Part shown: one piece after another, positions 49,754 through 63,980 of the stretch
Layout of the letters: each line of letters begins with the position of its first letter
How positions within the stretch are numbered: the stretch's first letter is position 1
Source: Vibrio sp. ES.051
Lineage (GTDB): Bacteria; Pseudomonadota; Gammaproteobacteria; Enterobacterales; Vibrionaceae
Direction of reading: 5' to 3'
DNA length: 64,000 nt
Assembly (NCBI RefSeq): GCF_002563795.1
Contig: NZ_PDJL01000006.1
Location: forward strand, 613,311 to 677,310
Position numbers and translations under genes: made by a program
Notes under the pieces: model-generated
Told to the model about the DNA's origin: nothing
The model's database searches: none
Seen by the model: the letters and a program-made list of their open reading frames with translations, nothing else

Positions 49754-50698
49754 GTGGAACTAGAAGACATCTACCGCCGAGATCTGAATTTATTAGTCGC
49801 ATTGCGAGTATTGATTGAAGAGAGCAGTGTCAGTAAAGCGGCAACACGTTTAAATTTAAGCCAATCAGCGATGAGTCGAGTGCTTGGCCGCTTGCGTGAT
49901 TTGTTGGGCGACCCGTTGTTTACTCGCCAGGGTCAGCATTTGATTCCAACTCAAAAAGCCTTGGAAATCGATCGTTTATTGGGTGAGCCTTTAGAGTCGC
50001 TGCGCCAGTTATTATCGCCGATTGAATTCGACCCGCAGCAATGTGAGCAGACATTCAAGATCGCGACCACAGATTATGCGATGCAAGCGATTTTACCTTT
50101 TGCCTTGCCGCGTATTTATCAGGAAGCTCCCCATGTATCATTTAATTTCTTGCCGCTACAGCACGATCGATTAGCCGATCAACTGACCTATGAAGGGGCG
50201 GACTTAGCGATTTGTCGCCCAACCCACCCTATAGCGCCGTTACGAAGTGAGATCTTAGGTCGAGTTAGTGTGTTGTGTTTGTTATCCAAACAACATCCGT
50301 TGGCGGATAAAGACATGAATTTGAATGACTATTTAAACCATCCTCATGCGATGATCGCGATCAGTGATGGTGTGAGCACCCTCATTGAACAAGCTTTGGT
50401 CGATCAACCTCCGCGTAAAATGGTGTTGCGTGCGTATCATTTGGAAGCTGCGCTGGCGATTGTCGATACGTTACCCATCATTATTACTGTGCCTGCTGAC
50501 TTAGCCTATTTAGTCGCTGAGCGTTATGACTTGGTGGTGAAGCCACTGCCATTCCAATTTACCCCTTTTGAGTATTCGATGATCTGGCATGCGCGCTGCG
50601 AACACTCTCCCGCTCAAGAGTGGTTAAGAACCATTGTACGTGAAGAATGTAGCCGCTTGATTGCTAAGCGTATTGAAGACATGGGACTGAACCGCTAA
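49754..50698 (+). CDS. LysR-family transcriptional regulator
   Basis: 314 residues. The winged HTH (LNLLVALRVLIEESSVSKAA, TRLNLSQSAMSRVLGRLRD) spans about residues 10-60; the substrate-binding domain follows (about 95-300). The NodD/LeuO-like subgroup is suggested by the spacing LFTRQGQHLIPTQKA. The start is a GTG at 49754. It is convergent with acuI, so autoregulation of a neighbour is not obvious and the target is unknown. Confidence 0.93.
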   Translation: MELEDIYRRDLNLLVALRVLIEESSVSKAATRLNLSQSAMSRVLGRLRDLLGDPLFTRQGQHLIPTQKALEIDRLLGEPLESLRQLLSPIEFDPQQCEQTFKIATTDYAMQAILPFALPRIYQEAPHVSFNFLPLQHDRLADQLTYEGADLAICRPTHPIAPLRSEILGRVSVLCLLSKQHPLADKDMNLNDYLNHPHAMIAISDGVSTLIEQALVDQPPRKMVLRAYHLEAALAIVDTLPIIITVPADLAYLVAERYDLVVKPLPFQFTPFEYSMIWHARCEHSPAQEWLRTIVREECSRLIAKRIEDMGLNR

Positions 50699-50725
50699 CA
50701 AAAAGAGCCAGCAATGCCGGCTCTT
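50699..50725 (-). terminator. Terminator between the LysR gene and acuI
   Basis: Stem AAGAGCC (50703-50709) with GGCTCTT (50719-50725); on the minus strand it is followed by TTTTTG, serving acuI. Probably works on both sides. Confidence 0.75.
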
Positions 50726-50749
50726 AGTCTGTTGGTATTGGGTCGGCGT

Positions 50750-51730
50750 TTATAGCTTGATGACCACACGACCAGTTACTTGACCGTTAGTGATGTCTTC
50801 AGCGTATTTTGGCGCTTCAGCGAGTGCTACTTCAGTACAAGCTTGCTCGAAGTAGCTGTCTGGGAGTAGCTCAACCAATTTTTCCCAAGCTGCGATGCGT
50901 TTCTCGGTTGGGCACATGACTGAGTCGACACCTTGTAGACGAACGTTACGGAGAATGAACGGCATCACGGTGGTGGGTAGATCAAAGCCACCTGCAAGGC
51001 CACAAGCTGCGACTGCGCTGTTGTAATCCATTTGCGCCAATACTTTTGCTAGTACTTTACTACCTACTGTGTCTACTGCGCCTGCCCAGATTTGTTGTTC
51101 TAGCGGACGGGCTGGCTGTTCAAATTCAACGCGGTCGATGATGCGGCTAGCACCGAGTTTTTCAAGTAGCGGGCCGTTTTGCTCTACACGGCCTGTCACG
51201 GCAGCAACTTTGTAACCAAGCTGAGCGAGAAGCGTAACGGCTACCGAGCCGACACCGCCACTTGCGCCCGTTACTAGAATTTCACCATCTTCAGGTTTGA
51301 TGCCCGCATCAAGCAATGCTTGAACACATAGCATGCCAGTAAAGCCTGCTGTACCCACCATCATGGCTTTCTTGCTGTCTAGACCTTTCGGTAGTGGTAC
51401 CAGCCAATCTGCTTTTAAACGTGCGCGTTGAGCCATGCCACCCCAATGGTTTTCACCTACGCCCCAGCCAGTTAAGACCACCTTGTCGCCTGTTTGGTAA
51501 CGCGCATCTTCAGAGCTGATGACCGTACCGGCTAGGTCAATGCCTGGCACCATCGGGAAGTTACGGATGATTTTACCTTTACCTGTGATCGCCAAACCGT
51601 CTTTGTAATTCAACGATGAGTAATCGACCTCAACCATAACGTCGCCTTGCGGCAGCTGTGTCTCATCGATCTGCTCGATGCTAGCGATAGTGCGTTTGTC
51701 TTCTTGATTTAGAACTAGAGCATTAAACAT
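50750..51730 (-). CDS. acuI: Acrylyl-CoA reductase (NADPH), AcuI/YhdH family
   Basis: 326 residues from the ATG at 51728-51730 (GGAG about 7 bases upstream); an upstream ATG adds 19 residues without a ribosome site. Medium-chain dehydrogenase fold: VDYSSLNYKDGLAITGKGKI, FPMVPGIDLAGTV and the NADPH motif VTGASGGVGSVAV. AcuI reduces acryloyl-CoA to propionyl-CoA, protecting against this toxic electrophile, including that from DMSP degradation. No zinc-binding cysteines are expected in this subfamily. Confidence 0.9.
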   Translation of the reverse strand: MFNALVLNQEDKRTIASIEQIDETQLPQGDVMVEVDYSSLNYKDGLAITGKGKIIRNFPMVPGIDLAGTVISSEDARYQTGDKVVLTGWGVGENHWGGMAQRARLKADWLVPLPKGLDSKKAMMVGTAGFTGMLCVQALLDAGIKPEDGEILVTGASGGVGSVAVTLLAQLGYKVAAVTGRVEQNGPLLEKLGASRIIDRVEFEQPARPLEQQIWAGAVDTVGSKVLAKVLAQMDYNSAVAACGLAGGFDLPTTVMPFILRNVRLQGVDSVMCPTEKRIAAWEKLVELLPDSYFEQACTEVALAEAPKYAEDITNGQVTGRVVIKL

Positions 51731-51880
51731 AAGGTTCTCCGAATGTGCGATAGGGTGACTTAGGTGCCACATGCAGCAAAATATCAACTGGCTATAAGTG
51801 TATGTCTTCTCTATCTATGAATAAAATGAAAGTTACTCATTTTATATATGCTTTTTGTGCATATTTACTATATTTGGCGT

Positions 51881-51911
51881 AAAAAAAGGGCGACATTTGA
51901 TGTCGCCTTTA
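51881..51911 (-). terminator. fadBA terminator
   Basis: Stem GGCGACAT (51889-51896) with ATGTCGCC (51900-51907), then TTTTTTT on the minus strand. Confidence 0.88.
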
Positions 51912-51968
51912 AGTGTAATAGCAAAATTTTCAGTCTTGGTTCATTTCATCATAATTGTGAAGCGTTCA

Positions 51969-53144
51969 CTATGGCCGTTCAAATACCGTAGCAATACCTT
52001 GACCCAAACCGATGCACATGGTGGCCAGCCCGTATTTCGCATCCTTATCTTCCATCAGGTTGATTAAGGTGGTTGAGATACGGGAACCGGAACAGCCCAG
52101 CGGGTGACCCAGTGCAATTGCGCCGCCGTTGAGGTTGACTTTCTCGTCCATGACATCAAGTAAACCTAAGTCTTTCGCACAAGGCAGAGATTGCGCAGCA
52201 AAGGCTTCATTGAGCTCAACCACACCCATATCATCAATCGATAGGCCTGCACGTTGCAGAGCTTTTTGAGTGGCTGGAACCGGACCGTAACCCATAATTG
52301 ATGGGTCACAACCTGCGATTGCCATGCCTTTAATGCGAGCACGAATCTTCAGGCCAAGTTCGTTGGCTTTCTCTTCACTCATGATCAGCATCGCTGACGC
52401 GCCATCTGATAGCGCAGAGGAAGTCCCCGCCGTTACGGTGCCGTTGGCTGGGTCAAACACAGGACGAAGCTGAGACAGGCCTTCAACGGTTGTCTCTGGA
52501 CGAATCACTTCATCATAGTCGAGAGTAAACAGTGTGCCGTCAGCCGCATGCCCTTCAATGGGCAGAATTTCATTTTTAAAGCGACCTTCTACAGTAGCGG
52601 CTTGGGCACGAGCGTGAGATCGTGCGGCAAAGGCATCTTGTTGCTCACGGCTAATGCCATGAATTTTGCCGAGCATCTCAGCCGTTAGGCCCATCATGCC
52701 TGCTGCTTTGGCGACGTTTTTTGACAGGCCGGGATGAAAGTCGACACCATGGCTCATCGGTACGTGACCCATGTGTTCGACACCACCGATCAGGCAGATT
52801 TCTGCATCCCCCGTCATAATCGCACGAGTACCATCGTGCAGAGCTTGCATTGACGAACCACACAAACGGTTCACGGTGACAGCACCAATTTCGATAGGTA
52901 GACCAGCAAGCAGCGCCGCATTGCGAGCCACATTGAAGCCTTGCTCCAGTGTTTGTTGTACACAGCCCCAGTAGATGTCTTCTATCTCACTTGGGTTCAC
53001 TTGTGGGTTACGCGCCAGAATGCCTTTCATTAAGCGAGCAGAGAGATCTTCTGCACGGGTATGACGGAAAGCACCGCCTTTGGAGCGACCCATAGGGGTA
53101 CGCAGACAATCGACTACGACCACGTTTCTTGTTTGATTAGTCAT
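51969..53144 (-). CDS. fadA: 3-ketoacyl-CoA thiolase
   Basis: 391 residues (E. coli 387). Active-site Cys95 is in VNRLCGSSMQA; GHPLGCSGSR and MCIGLGQGIA are the C-terminal catalytic landmarks. It performs the last step of aerobic beta-oxidation as the beta subunit of the FadB-FadA complex. It is 15 bp downstream of fadB. Confidence 0.96.
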   Translation of the reverse strand: MTNQTRNVVVVDCLRTPMGRSKGGAFRHTRAEDLSARLMKGILARNPQVNPSEIEDIYWGCVQQTLEQGFNVARNAALLAGLPIEIGAVTVNRLCGSSMQALHDGTRAIMTGDAEICLIGGVEHMGHVPMSHGVDFHPGLSKNVAKAAGMMGLTAEMLGKIHGISREQQDAFAARSHARAQAATVEGRFKNEILPIEGHAADGTLFTLDYDEVIRPETTVEGLSQLRPVFDPANGTVTAGTSSALSDGASAMLIMSEEKANELGLKIRARIKGMAIAGCDPSIMGYGPVPATQKALQRAGLSIDDMGVVELNEAFAAQSLPCAKDLGLLDVMDEKVNLNGGAIALGHPLGCSGSRISTTLINLMEDKDAKYGLATMCIGLGQGIATVFERP

Positions 53145-53159
53145 TTTGGGAATCCCTCC

Positions 53160-55331
53160 TTAGATAGAACCTTGCTGTTGTGCGTCGTAGAAGCTTTCGC
53201 CTTTCGCCGCCATGTCAATCAGCGTTTGCGGTGCTTGGTACATTGCGCCTAGTTGTGAGTACTGTTCTGCCATTTTGACAAATTCAGCAATACCCACGCT
53301 GTCTAGATAGCGGAATACACCACCGCGGAATGGAGGGAAGCCAAGGCCGTAAACTAATGCCATATCGGCTTCTTGAGGCGAGGCGATGATGCCTTCTTGT
53401 AAACACAGCACCACTTCGTTGATCATGGGAATCATCATGCGTTGGATGATGGTTTGGTCATCAAAGTCTTGCTTATCGGCACAAACTCCCGCCAAGACTG
53501 GCAAGACATCTTCAGAGAAGGTTTTCTTCGGCTTACCTTTTTTATCAAGGGTGTAGCTATAGAAGCCGTTGCCATTCTTCTGGCCATATTTGCCAGATTC
53601 AAAGAGTGCATCAATCGCGTCACGACCTTGTTTGCCCATGCGCTCAGGGAAGCCTTCTGCCATGACCGCTTGCGCGTGGTGCGCGGTATCAATGCCGACC
53701 ACATCCAGTAAGTAAGCCGGACCCATCGGCCAGCCAAACTGACGCTCCATGATTTTGTCGATTTTAGTAAAATCCGCACCATCACGTAGCAGCATGCTGA
53801 AGCCGCCAAAGTAGGGGAAGAGTACGCGGTTGACGAAGAATCCCGGACAGTCATTCACAACGATTGGTGATTTACCCATTTTCGCGGCATACGCGACAAC
53901 ACGGTTGATGGTTTCATCAGAGGTTTTTTCGCCGCGGATTATTTCAACCAATGGCATGCGGTGCACAGGGTTAAAGAAGTGCATACCACAGAAGTTTTCT
54001 GGGCGTTTTAACGACTGAGCCAAAAGGTTGATCGGAATCGTCGAGGTGTTTGACGTGAGAACAGTATCATTACCGACGTATGTTTCTACTTCACTCAATA
54101 CTGCTGCTTTCACTTTCGGGTTTTCAACCACCGCTTCAACAATCACGTCTGAGTTTTCAATACCGGCGTAGTGTAGGCTTGGGGTGATAGAGGCCAAAAT
54201 ACCGGCCATCTTGAAACCATCAATACGACCACGAGATAAGCGTTTATTGAGTAGTTTCGACGCTTCGGTCATGCCCAAATCTAGCGAGGCTTGCGCGATG
54301 TCCTTCATCAATACTGGCACGCCTTTCAGCGCCGATTGATAAGCGATGCCGCCCCCCATGATGCCCGCACCAAGTACCGCTGCACGTTGGGTGTCTTTAC
54401 TCGCAGACTTCGCTGCTTGCTTCGCGATACCTTTGATGTATTGGTCGTTAAGGAACAGACCAACTAACGATTTGGCTTCTTCTGTTTTCGCCAGTTTCAC
54501 AAAGTGCTTACGTTCAACGTTGAGTGCTTCATTACGCGCAAAACGTGCGCCTTCTTCAATCGTTATTACCGCAGCCATTGGCGCTGGGTAGTGAGGGCCC
54601 GCTTTTTGCGCTACCAGACCTTTCGCCATGGTGAAACTCATCATTGACTCAAGCTTGCTGAGTGTCAGTGGTGAGGTCTTTTGTTTACGACGTACTTGCC
54701 AGTCCAGTTTCTCATTAATCGCTGCAGTCAGTGTTTGCCGTGCGGATTCGTATAGAGAGTCTGTTTCTACAATGGCATCTAACAGACCAATCTTCAGAGC
54801 CTCATCCGCGCGGCATGCTTTGCCTTGAGTGATGATTTCCATGGCGCTGTCTGCCCCGATAACACGAGGTAATCGAACACAGCCACCAAAACCTGGCATG
54901 ATGCCAAGTTTGGTTTCTGGTAAACCAATGCTGGTGGTGTTATCACCGATACGCATATCGGTCGCAAGGACACACTCACAGCCTCCGCCAAGCACATGGC
55001 CTTTTATTGCGGAGAGGGTTGGAACGGGTAAGTCTTCTAGTTTATTAAAGACGCTATTAGCAAACTGCAGCCACTCATCGAGTTCGGCATCTGTTTTAGC
55101 AAACAGACCTAAAAACTCGGTAATGTCCGCGCCAACAATGAACGTGTCTTTATCAGAAGTGAGCAGTAAACCTTTTAAGCCTTGGTGAGCGATCAGTGCA
55201 TCAAGGGCTTTATCTAACGATTCCAGCGTTGCTAGATCGAGTTTATTGACGGATGTTGGTGAGCAGAAGTTAAGCTCTGCAATACCAGATTGTATTTCCT
55301 TTACCTGTAGGGTTTCGGCTTGGTAAATCAT
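53160..55331 (-). CDS. fadB: Fatty acid oxidation multifunctional protein alpha subunit
   Basis: 723 residues. The N-terminal enoyl-CoA hydratase/isomerase (ALDALIAHQGLKGLLLTSDK, KGHVLGGGCECVLATD) is followed by the NAD-binding 3-hydroxyacyl-CoA dehydrogenase (VLGAGIMGGGIAYQSA) and its C-terminal domain. With FadA it forms the beta-oxidation complex. A FadR-like operator lies about 100 bp upstream (55434). Confidence 0.96.
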   Translation of the reverse strand: MIYQAETLQVKEIQSGIAELNFCSPTSVNKLDLATLESLDKALDALIAHQGLKGLLLTSDKDTFIVGADITEFLGLFAKTDAELDEWLQFANSVFNKLEDLPVPTLSAIKGHVLGGGCECVLATDMRIGDNTTSIGLPETKLGIMPGFGGCVRLPRVIGADSAMEIITQGKACRADEALKIGLLDAIVETDSLYESARQTLTAAINEKLDWQVRRKQKTSPLTLSKLESMMSFTMAKGLVAQKAGPHYPAPMAAVITIEEGARFARNEALNVERKHFVKLAKTEEAKSLVGLFLNDQYIKGIAKQAAKSASKDTQRAAVLGAGIMGGGIAYQSALKGVPVLMKDIAQASLDLGMTEASKLLNKRLSRGRIDGFKMAGILASITPSLHYAGIENSDVIVEAVVENPKVKAAVLSEVETYVGNDTVLTSNTSTIPINLLAQSLKRPENFCGMHFFNPVHRMPLVEIIRGEKTSDETINRVVAYAAKMGKSPIVVNDCPGFFVNRVLFPYFGGFSMLLRDGADFTKIDKIMERQFGWPMGPAYLLDVVGIDTAHHAQAVMAEGFPERMGKQGRDAIDALFESGKYGQKNGNGFYSYTLDKKGKPKKTFSEDVLPVLAGVCADKQDFDDQTIIQRMMIPMINEVVLCLQEGIIASPQEADMALVYGLGFPPFRGGVFRYLDSVGIAEFVKMAEQYSQLGAMYQAPQTLIDMAAKGESFYDAQQQGSI

Positions 55332-55433
55332 TGTCTATCTCCATGACATGCAATCGTGGATTGTCTGTATACCTATTCAACGGTGCCGTGTTCCTCGACA
55401 AAGAGCAGTCGAGGAAGTCGTGTTATTTTTATT

Positions 55434-55446
55434 CTGGTTTGACCAG
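55434..55446. promoter_or_regulatory. FadR-binding site upstream of fadBA
   Basis: CTGGTTTGACCAG, a 13-base palindrome-like match to the FadR core CTGGTCNGACCAG, 103-115 bp before the fadB start and in the gap shared with yigZ. FadR normally represses fad genes until acyl-CoA is present. Confidence 0.65.
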
Positions 55447-55591
55447 TGAGCTTAGTTTGGATCGCGGATTGGTTAATTTCAATACATTTTTTAAACAAGT
55501 GTTTAACATTGTGCGCTGTGGCAGATCTTATGCGACGTGTAAATGGCACTCGTGATAGACTGCGGGTAAATAGTTCTGAATCCATAATCCT

Positions 55592-56215
55592 ATGAATGAC
55601 CAGCCTTATCTGATTCCTGCTGAGCCGACTCAATTTGAAGAAGAGATCAAAAAAAGTGTCTTTATTACATACTTAGCGCATACCCCAAGTGTAGAAGCAG
55701 CCAAAGCGTTTGTGGAACAAGTCAAAGCAAAACACGCCAATGCAAGACACCATTGTTGGGGGATTGTGGCTGGCCGACCAGAAGATTCGATGAAATGGGG
55801 CTTTAGTGATGATGGTGAACCATCAGGCACCGCAGGTAAACCGATCCTGGCGCAGTTATCCGGTTCTGGAGTCGGTGAAATCACTGCGGTGGTTACCCGT
55901 TATTCGGGGGGGATCAAGCTAGGAACGGGCGGTTTGGTGAAGGCCTATGGCGGAGGTGTACAACAAGCACTCAAGCTGCTTCAAACTATTGAGAAAAAAA
56001 TAACCACAAAGCTCAGACTAACGTTAGACTATGGGTTTCTGCCTATCGCACAATCAATACTGGCTCAATTTGAGGCGGTTGAAGTTGAGGCAGACTATAG
56101 CGATCTGGTCATATTCGTGGTGGAAATTGAGCTTCGAGAAGTGAGCGCGTTTACCCAGGCAATCATCAATAAAAGTGGGGCGAAAGCAATAGTTACCCCT
56201 CTAGACGGACAATAA
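55592..56215 (+). CDS. yigZ: YigZ/IMPACT-family protein
   Basis: 207 residues, UPF0029 fold: KKSVFITYLAHTPSVEAAKAF, NARHHCWGIVAG, FSDDGEPSGTAGKPIL and GVGEITAVVTRYSGGIKLGTGGL, then a C-terminal DUF1949-type domain. The biochemical role is not known with certainty. Gene order fadBA-yigZ-trkH-hemG is shared with other gammaproteobacteria. It is divergent from fadB. Confidence 0.94.
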   Translation: MNDQPYLIPAEPTQFEEEIKKSVFITYLAHTPSVEAAKAFVEQVKAKHANARHHCWGIVAGRPEDSMKWGFSDDGEPSGTAGKPILAQLSGSGVGEITAVVTRYSGGIKLGTGGLVKAYGGGVQQALKLLQTIEKKITTKLRLTLDYGFLPIAQSILAQFEAVEVEADYSDLVIFVVEIELREVSAFTQAIINKSGAKAIVTPLDGQ

Positions 56216-56261
56216 TGAAAAATAAGAAGCAACAAAGACAGCTTCGCTAGTCAATCTATCC

Positions 56262-57719
56262 ATGCAATTTCGTTCAATAATTCGAATCGTCGGGCTATTG
56301 CTCGCACTTTTTAGTGTCACGATGCTCGCGCCAGCACTGGTTGCGCTTATCTATCGAGATGGTGCGGGTGTGCCTTTTGTCACGACATTTTTTGTTCTGC
56401 TATTTTGCGGGGCCGTCTGCTGGTACCCAAATCGCAGGTACAAGCATGAGCTTAAAGCACGGGATGGCTTTCTTATTGTCGTTCTATTCTGGACGGTACT
56501 TGGTAGCGCTGGCTCGATTCCCTTTCTCATCTCTGACAACCCAAACGTATCTGTGACGGATGCCTTTTTTGAATCGTTTTCCGCGCTGACGACAACAGGG
56601 GCGACGGTCATCGTCGGGTTAGATGAATTACCTAAAGCGATTTTATTCTATCGGCAGCTGCTGCAATGGTTTGGGGGGATGGGGATCATCGTATTAGCCG
56701 TCGCAATTTTGCCAGTGCTTGGCATTGGTGGTATGCAGCTATACCGCGCTGAGATCCCAGGACCAGTTAAGGATACCAAAGTTACGCCGCGTATTGCAGA
56801 AACAGCCAAAGCGTTATGGTACATCTATCTGAGTCTGACCATCGCATGTGCTTCTGCGTTTTGGCTAGCAGGCATGACACCGTTTGACGCGATTAGCCAT
56901 AGCTTCTCTACGATAGCGATTGGAGGCTTCTCAACCTACGATGCTAGCATCGGTTACTTTGACAGTTACGCGATTAACCTGATCACCGTTGTGTTTTTAT
57001 TAATATCAGCATGTAACTATACGTTGCACTTTGCCGCATTTGCATCCGGTGGCGTTCATCCAAAGTATTATTGGAAAGACCCCGAATTCCGCGCTTTCCT
57101 CTTTATACAAGTGTTGTTGTTTGTGGTTTGTTTTCTTTTGTTACTTAAACATCACTCTTACACTTCGCCTTATGACGCCTTTGACCAAGCGTTATTCCAA
57201 ACCGTGTCGATTTCGACCACGGCAGGCTTCACTACAACAGGGTTTGCAGAGTGGCCACTGTTCTTACCGGTATTGCTACTATTTTCTTCTTTTATCGGGG
57301 GCTGCGCGGGTTCGACGGGGGGCGGAATGAAAGTGATCCGTATCTTGCTTCTAACCTTACAAGGTGCCCGCGAGCTAAAACGCTTAGTCCATCCTCGCGC
57401 GGTTTACACCATCAAAGTTGGTGGTAGCGCACTGCCTCAACGAGTAGTCGATGCAGTATGGGGGTTCTTCTCAGCATACGCGCTTGTTTTTGTGGTATGC
57501 ATGTTGGCATTGATTGCCACTGGAATGGATGAGCTCAGTGCATTTTCGGCAGTAGCGGCGACCTTGAATAACCTCGGCCCTGGCTTAGGCGAAGTTGCTC
57601 TGCATTTTGGTGATATTAACGACACGGCTAAATGGGTGTTGGTTGTGTCTATGTTATTTGGGCGTCTGGAAATCTTTACCTTATTAATTCTGCTCACGCC
57701 GACGTTTTGGCGTAGCTAA
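56262..57719 (+). CDS. trkH: Trk potassium uptake channel TrkH
   Basis: 485 residues with about ten membrane segments and four P-loop-like selectivity regions such as ALTTTGATVI, FSTIAIGGFSTYD, VSISTTAGFTTTGF and AATLNNLGPGLG. It moves K+ with TrkA as cytoplasmic gate (trkA is outside the window). It lies 46 bp after yigZ and 9 bp before hemG, probably one transcript. Confidence 0.96.
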   Translation: MQFRSIIRIVGLLLALFSVTMLAPALVALIYRDGAGVPFVTTFFVLLFCGAVCWYPNRRYKHELKARDGFLIVVLFWTVLGSAGSIPFLISDNPNVSVTDAFFESFSALTTTGATVIVGLDELPKAILFYRQLLQWFGGMGIIVLAVAILPVLGIGGMQLYRAEIPGPVKDTKVTPRIAETAKALWYIYLSLTIACASAFWLAGMTPFDAISHSFSTIAIGGFSTYDASIGYFDSYAINLITVVFLLISACNYTLHFAAFASGGVHPKYYWKDPEFRAFLFIQVLLFVVCFLLLLKHHSYTSPYDAFDQALFQTVSISTTAGFTTTGFAEWPLFLPVLLLFSSFIGGCAGSTGGGMKVIRILLLTLQGARELKRLVHPRAVYTIKVGGSALPQRVVDAVWGFFSAYALVFVVCMLALIATGMDELSAFSAVAATLNNLGPGLGEVALHFGDINDTAKWVLVVSMLFGRLEIFTLLILLTPTFWRS

Positions 57720-57728
57720 GGAAAAATC

Positions 57729-58256
57729 GTGACAAAAGCATTGTTTCTATACTCTTCACGTGAAGGGCAAACCAAAAAAATATTTCACTATATAGATGAA
57801 CAATTGGCGGACTTTGATTGTGAGTTAATGGATTTACATAATGTAAATACCATCGATTTTAGCCAATACGACAGAGTACTGATTGGCGCATCTATTCGTT
57901 ATGGTCACTTGAACAAAAAGCTTTACCAATTTATAGAGCGTAATCTAAATCAGTTAGAGAGTAGTAAAGTCGCATTTTTTTGTGTCAATTTAACCGCGCG
58001 TAAAGAAGACCAAGCAAAAGATACCCCAGAGGGGAGCGCATATATCCGTAAGTTCCTTCTCAAGTCACCATGGAAACCGACTCTCATTGGAGTGTTTGCT
58101 GGAGCACTTTACTATCCTCGTTATGGTTGGTTTGACCGAATGATGATTCGATTCATCATGTCGATGACAGGGGGGGAGACCGATACAACAAAAGAAGTGG
58201 AATATACGAATTGGGGGAAAGTGGCACTTTTCGCAGATAGATTCAAAAGATTGTAG
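57729..58256 (+). CDS. hemG: Menaquinone-dependent protoporphyrinogen oxidase HemG
   Basis: 175 residues with a flavodoxin-like fold: KALFLYSSREGQTKKI (FMN loop, residues 3-18), VLIGASIRYGHL and FAGALYYPRYGWFDR. It oxidises protoporphyrinogen IX in heme synthesis. The start is a GTG at 57729. This is the last protein gene before the rrn operon, as in E. coli (hemG-rrnA). Confidence 0.95.
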   Translation: MTKALFLYSSREGQTKKIFHYIDEQLADFDCELMDLHNVNTIDFSQYDRVLIGASIRYGHLNKKLYQFIERNLNQLESSKVAFFCVNLTARKEDQAKDTPEGSAYIRKFLLKSPWKPTLIGVFAGALYYPRYGWFDRMMIRFIMSMTGGETDTTKEVEYTNWGKVALFADRFKRL

Positions 58257-58335
58257 AAAAAATATGCTTTTTTGAAGCCTTTTGATGTTTTCTTATCCGA
58301 AAGGCAAAAAAAACAGAAAAAGCGATAAAAATGGC

Positions 58336-58363
58336 TTGCCAATGTGATCGCAATCCCTATAAT
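58336..58363 (+). promoter_or_regulatory. rrn promoter P1
   Basis: TTGCCA (58336-58341), 16-base spacer, TATAAT (58358-58363), GC-rich discriminator GCCACCTCGC. The A-rich tract before it (58304-58332) is a likely UP element. This pattern is typical of growth-rate and ppGpp controlled rrn P1 promoters. Confidence 0.85.
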
Positions 58364-58465
58364 GCCACCTCGCTGACAGGGCAACGCTTCGAATGAGACG
58401 GAGTCTGAGTTAGCAAGCCAAATTAGCCAAGCGGAAACGCTTAAAGAAAGTTTGAAAAAAAGTGA

Positions 58466-58493
58466 TTGACACTAAACTTTAAGTCGCTAAAAT
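58466..58493 (+). promoter_or_regulatory. rrn promoter P2
   Basis: TTGACA (58466-58471), 16-base spacer, TAAAAT (58488-58493), 130 bp downstream of P1. Upstream A-tracts (58450-58461) fit a second rrn promoter. Confidence 0.85.
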
Positions 58494-58526
58494 GGCCGTC
58501 CGATTTGAGCAGAGCTCAATTGGCAA

Positions 58527-58537
58527 GCTCTTTAACA
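58527..58537 (+). promoter_or_regulatory. rrn leader boxA antitermination site
   Basis: GCTCTTTAACA, matching the rrn boxA bound by NusB/NusE. It precedes 16S by about 210 bases. Confidence 0.8.
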
Positions 58538-58750
58538 ATATAGACCTATCAATCTGTGTGGGCACTCGTTGATGATAATCGAATTAGAAGCTTTTGCTTC
58601 AAATACGGTTTCAATGAACTGAGTGACCAATCGAGATTAACTTGTTTAATCTTGGCACAGTCAATTCATTATCGTTCTGTTGGAACGATAATAGCTTTAA
58701 AATTACGTTTGTAGTTTTGAAGTCAGTATTCGTTGAGCCGACAAAATCTT

Positions 58751-60303
<1,553 letters not shown>

Positions 60304-60371
60304 TACGAAAGATTATTGCGATGAGTGTTCACACAGATTGATACGGTTTATAAAGTTTAAGAGACGATACT

Positions 60372-60448
60372 GGGTCTGTAGCTCAGGTGGTTAGAGCGTT
60401 CGCCTGATAAGCGAGAGGTCGGTGGTTCGAGTCCACTCAGACCCACCA
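60372..60448 (+). tRNA. ileT: tRNA-Ile (GAT)
   Basis: 77 bases, starts GGGTCTGTAGCTCAG and ends with encoded CCA. Anticodon loop CTGATAA gives GAT. In the 16S-23S spacer. Confidence 0.97.
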
Positions 60449-60490
60449 ATTTCCTTCCCAGAAAATTGGCATACAGTATCGACACCTGAT

Positions 60491-60566
60491 GGGGCTATAG
60501 CTCAGCTGGGAGAGCGCCTGCCTTGCACGCAGGAGGTCTGCGGTTCGATCCCGCATAGCTCCACCA
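60491..60566 (+). tRNA. alaT: tRNA-Ala (TGC)
   Basis: 76 bases, starts GGGGCTATAGCTCAG and ends with encoded CCA. Anticodon loop CTTGCAC gives TGC. It follows tRNA-Ile by 42 bases. Confidence 0.97.
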
Positions 60567-60620
60567 TCTTTAAGTGCATTCAATGAGTGTGTTTAAACAT
60601 GGTTTTCATTAGAAAACTTT

Positions 60621-60631
60621 GCTCTTTAACA
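60621..60631 (+). promoter_or_regulatory. Spacer boxA antitermination site
   Basis: GCTCTTTAACA in the tRNA-Ala to 23S spacer (60567-60859), identical to the leader boxA at 58527. The remaining spacer has inverted repeats that form the 23S processing stem. Confidence 0.8.
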
Positions 60632-60859
60632 ATTTGGAAAGCTGACTGATAACAACAACGTTGTTATCAAATAAAGTTCTCAATGTTTATCGTAAAGATA
60701 AACACCAAAACAACACATTCAAGTGTTCTTGGGAATATCACTATTACAGTGATTATTCGAAATTGAGTCCGGCAAAATCGAAATGTCTCTCGCTCATTCA
60801 AATAATGAGAGACAACTTTGGTGATTTGAACATCAACTCGAAACTCCTTCGGGTTGTAT

Positions 60860-63747
<2,888 letters not shown>

Positions 63748-63858
63748 ACAACACCCAAGGGGTTTTGATGGCTCAATACAAGAAAACTTGATTGTGTTAA
63801 GAACTGAAACAGCTTTCCAGATTATTAATTACTGCGTTGGCGGTAGTTAAAAAGAATT

Positions 63859-63980
63859 TGCTTGGCGACCATAGCGTTTTGGACCCCACCTGACTTCCAT
63901 GCCGAACTCAGAAGTGAAACGAAATAGCGCCGATTGGTAGTGTGGGGTTTCCCCCATGTGAGAGTAGGACATCGCCAGGC
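63859..63980 (+). rRNA. rrf: 5S ribosomal RNA
   Basis: Starts TGCTTGGCGACCATAGCG and ends ATCGCCAGGC, about 121 bases, with CCATGCCGAACTCAGAAGTG in the loop A-C region. Ends are approximate. Follows 23S by about 110 bases; the operon may continue outside the window. Confidence 0.95.

Noticed and set aside
57752..57770. TTCACGTGAA in hemG resembling parS
   Set aside because: Only the inner 10 of 16 positions match; the flanks do not, so ParB binding is unlikely.
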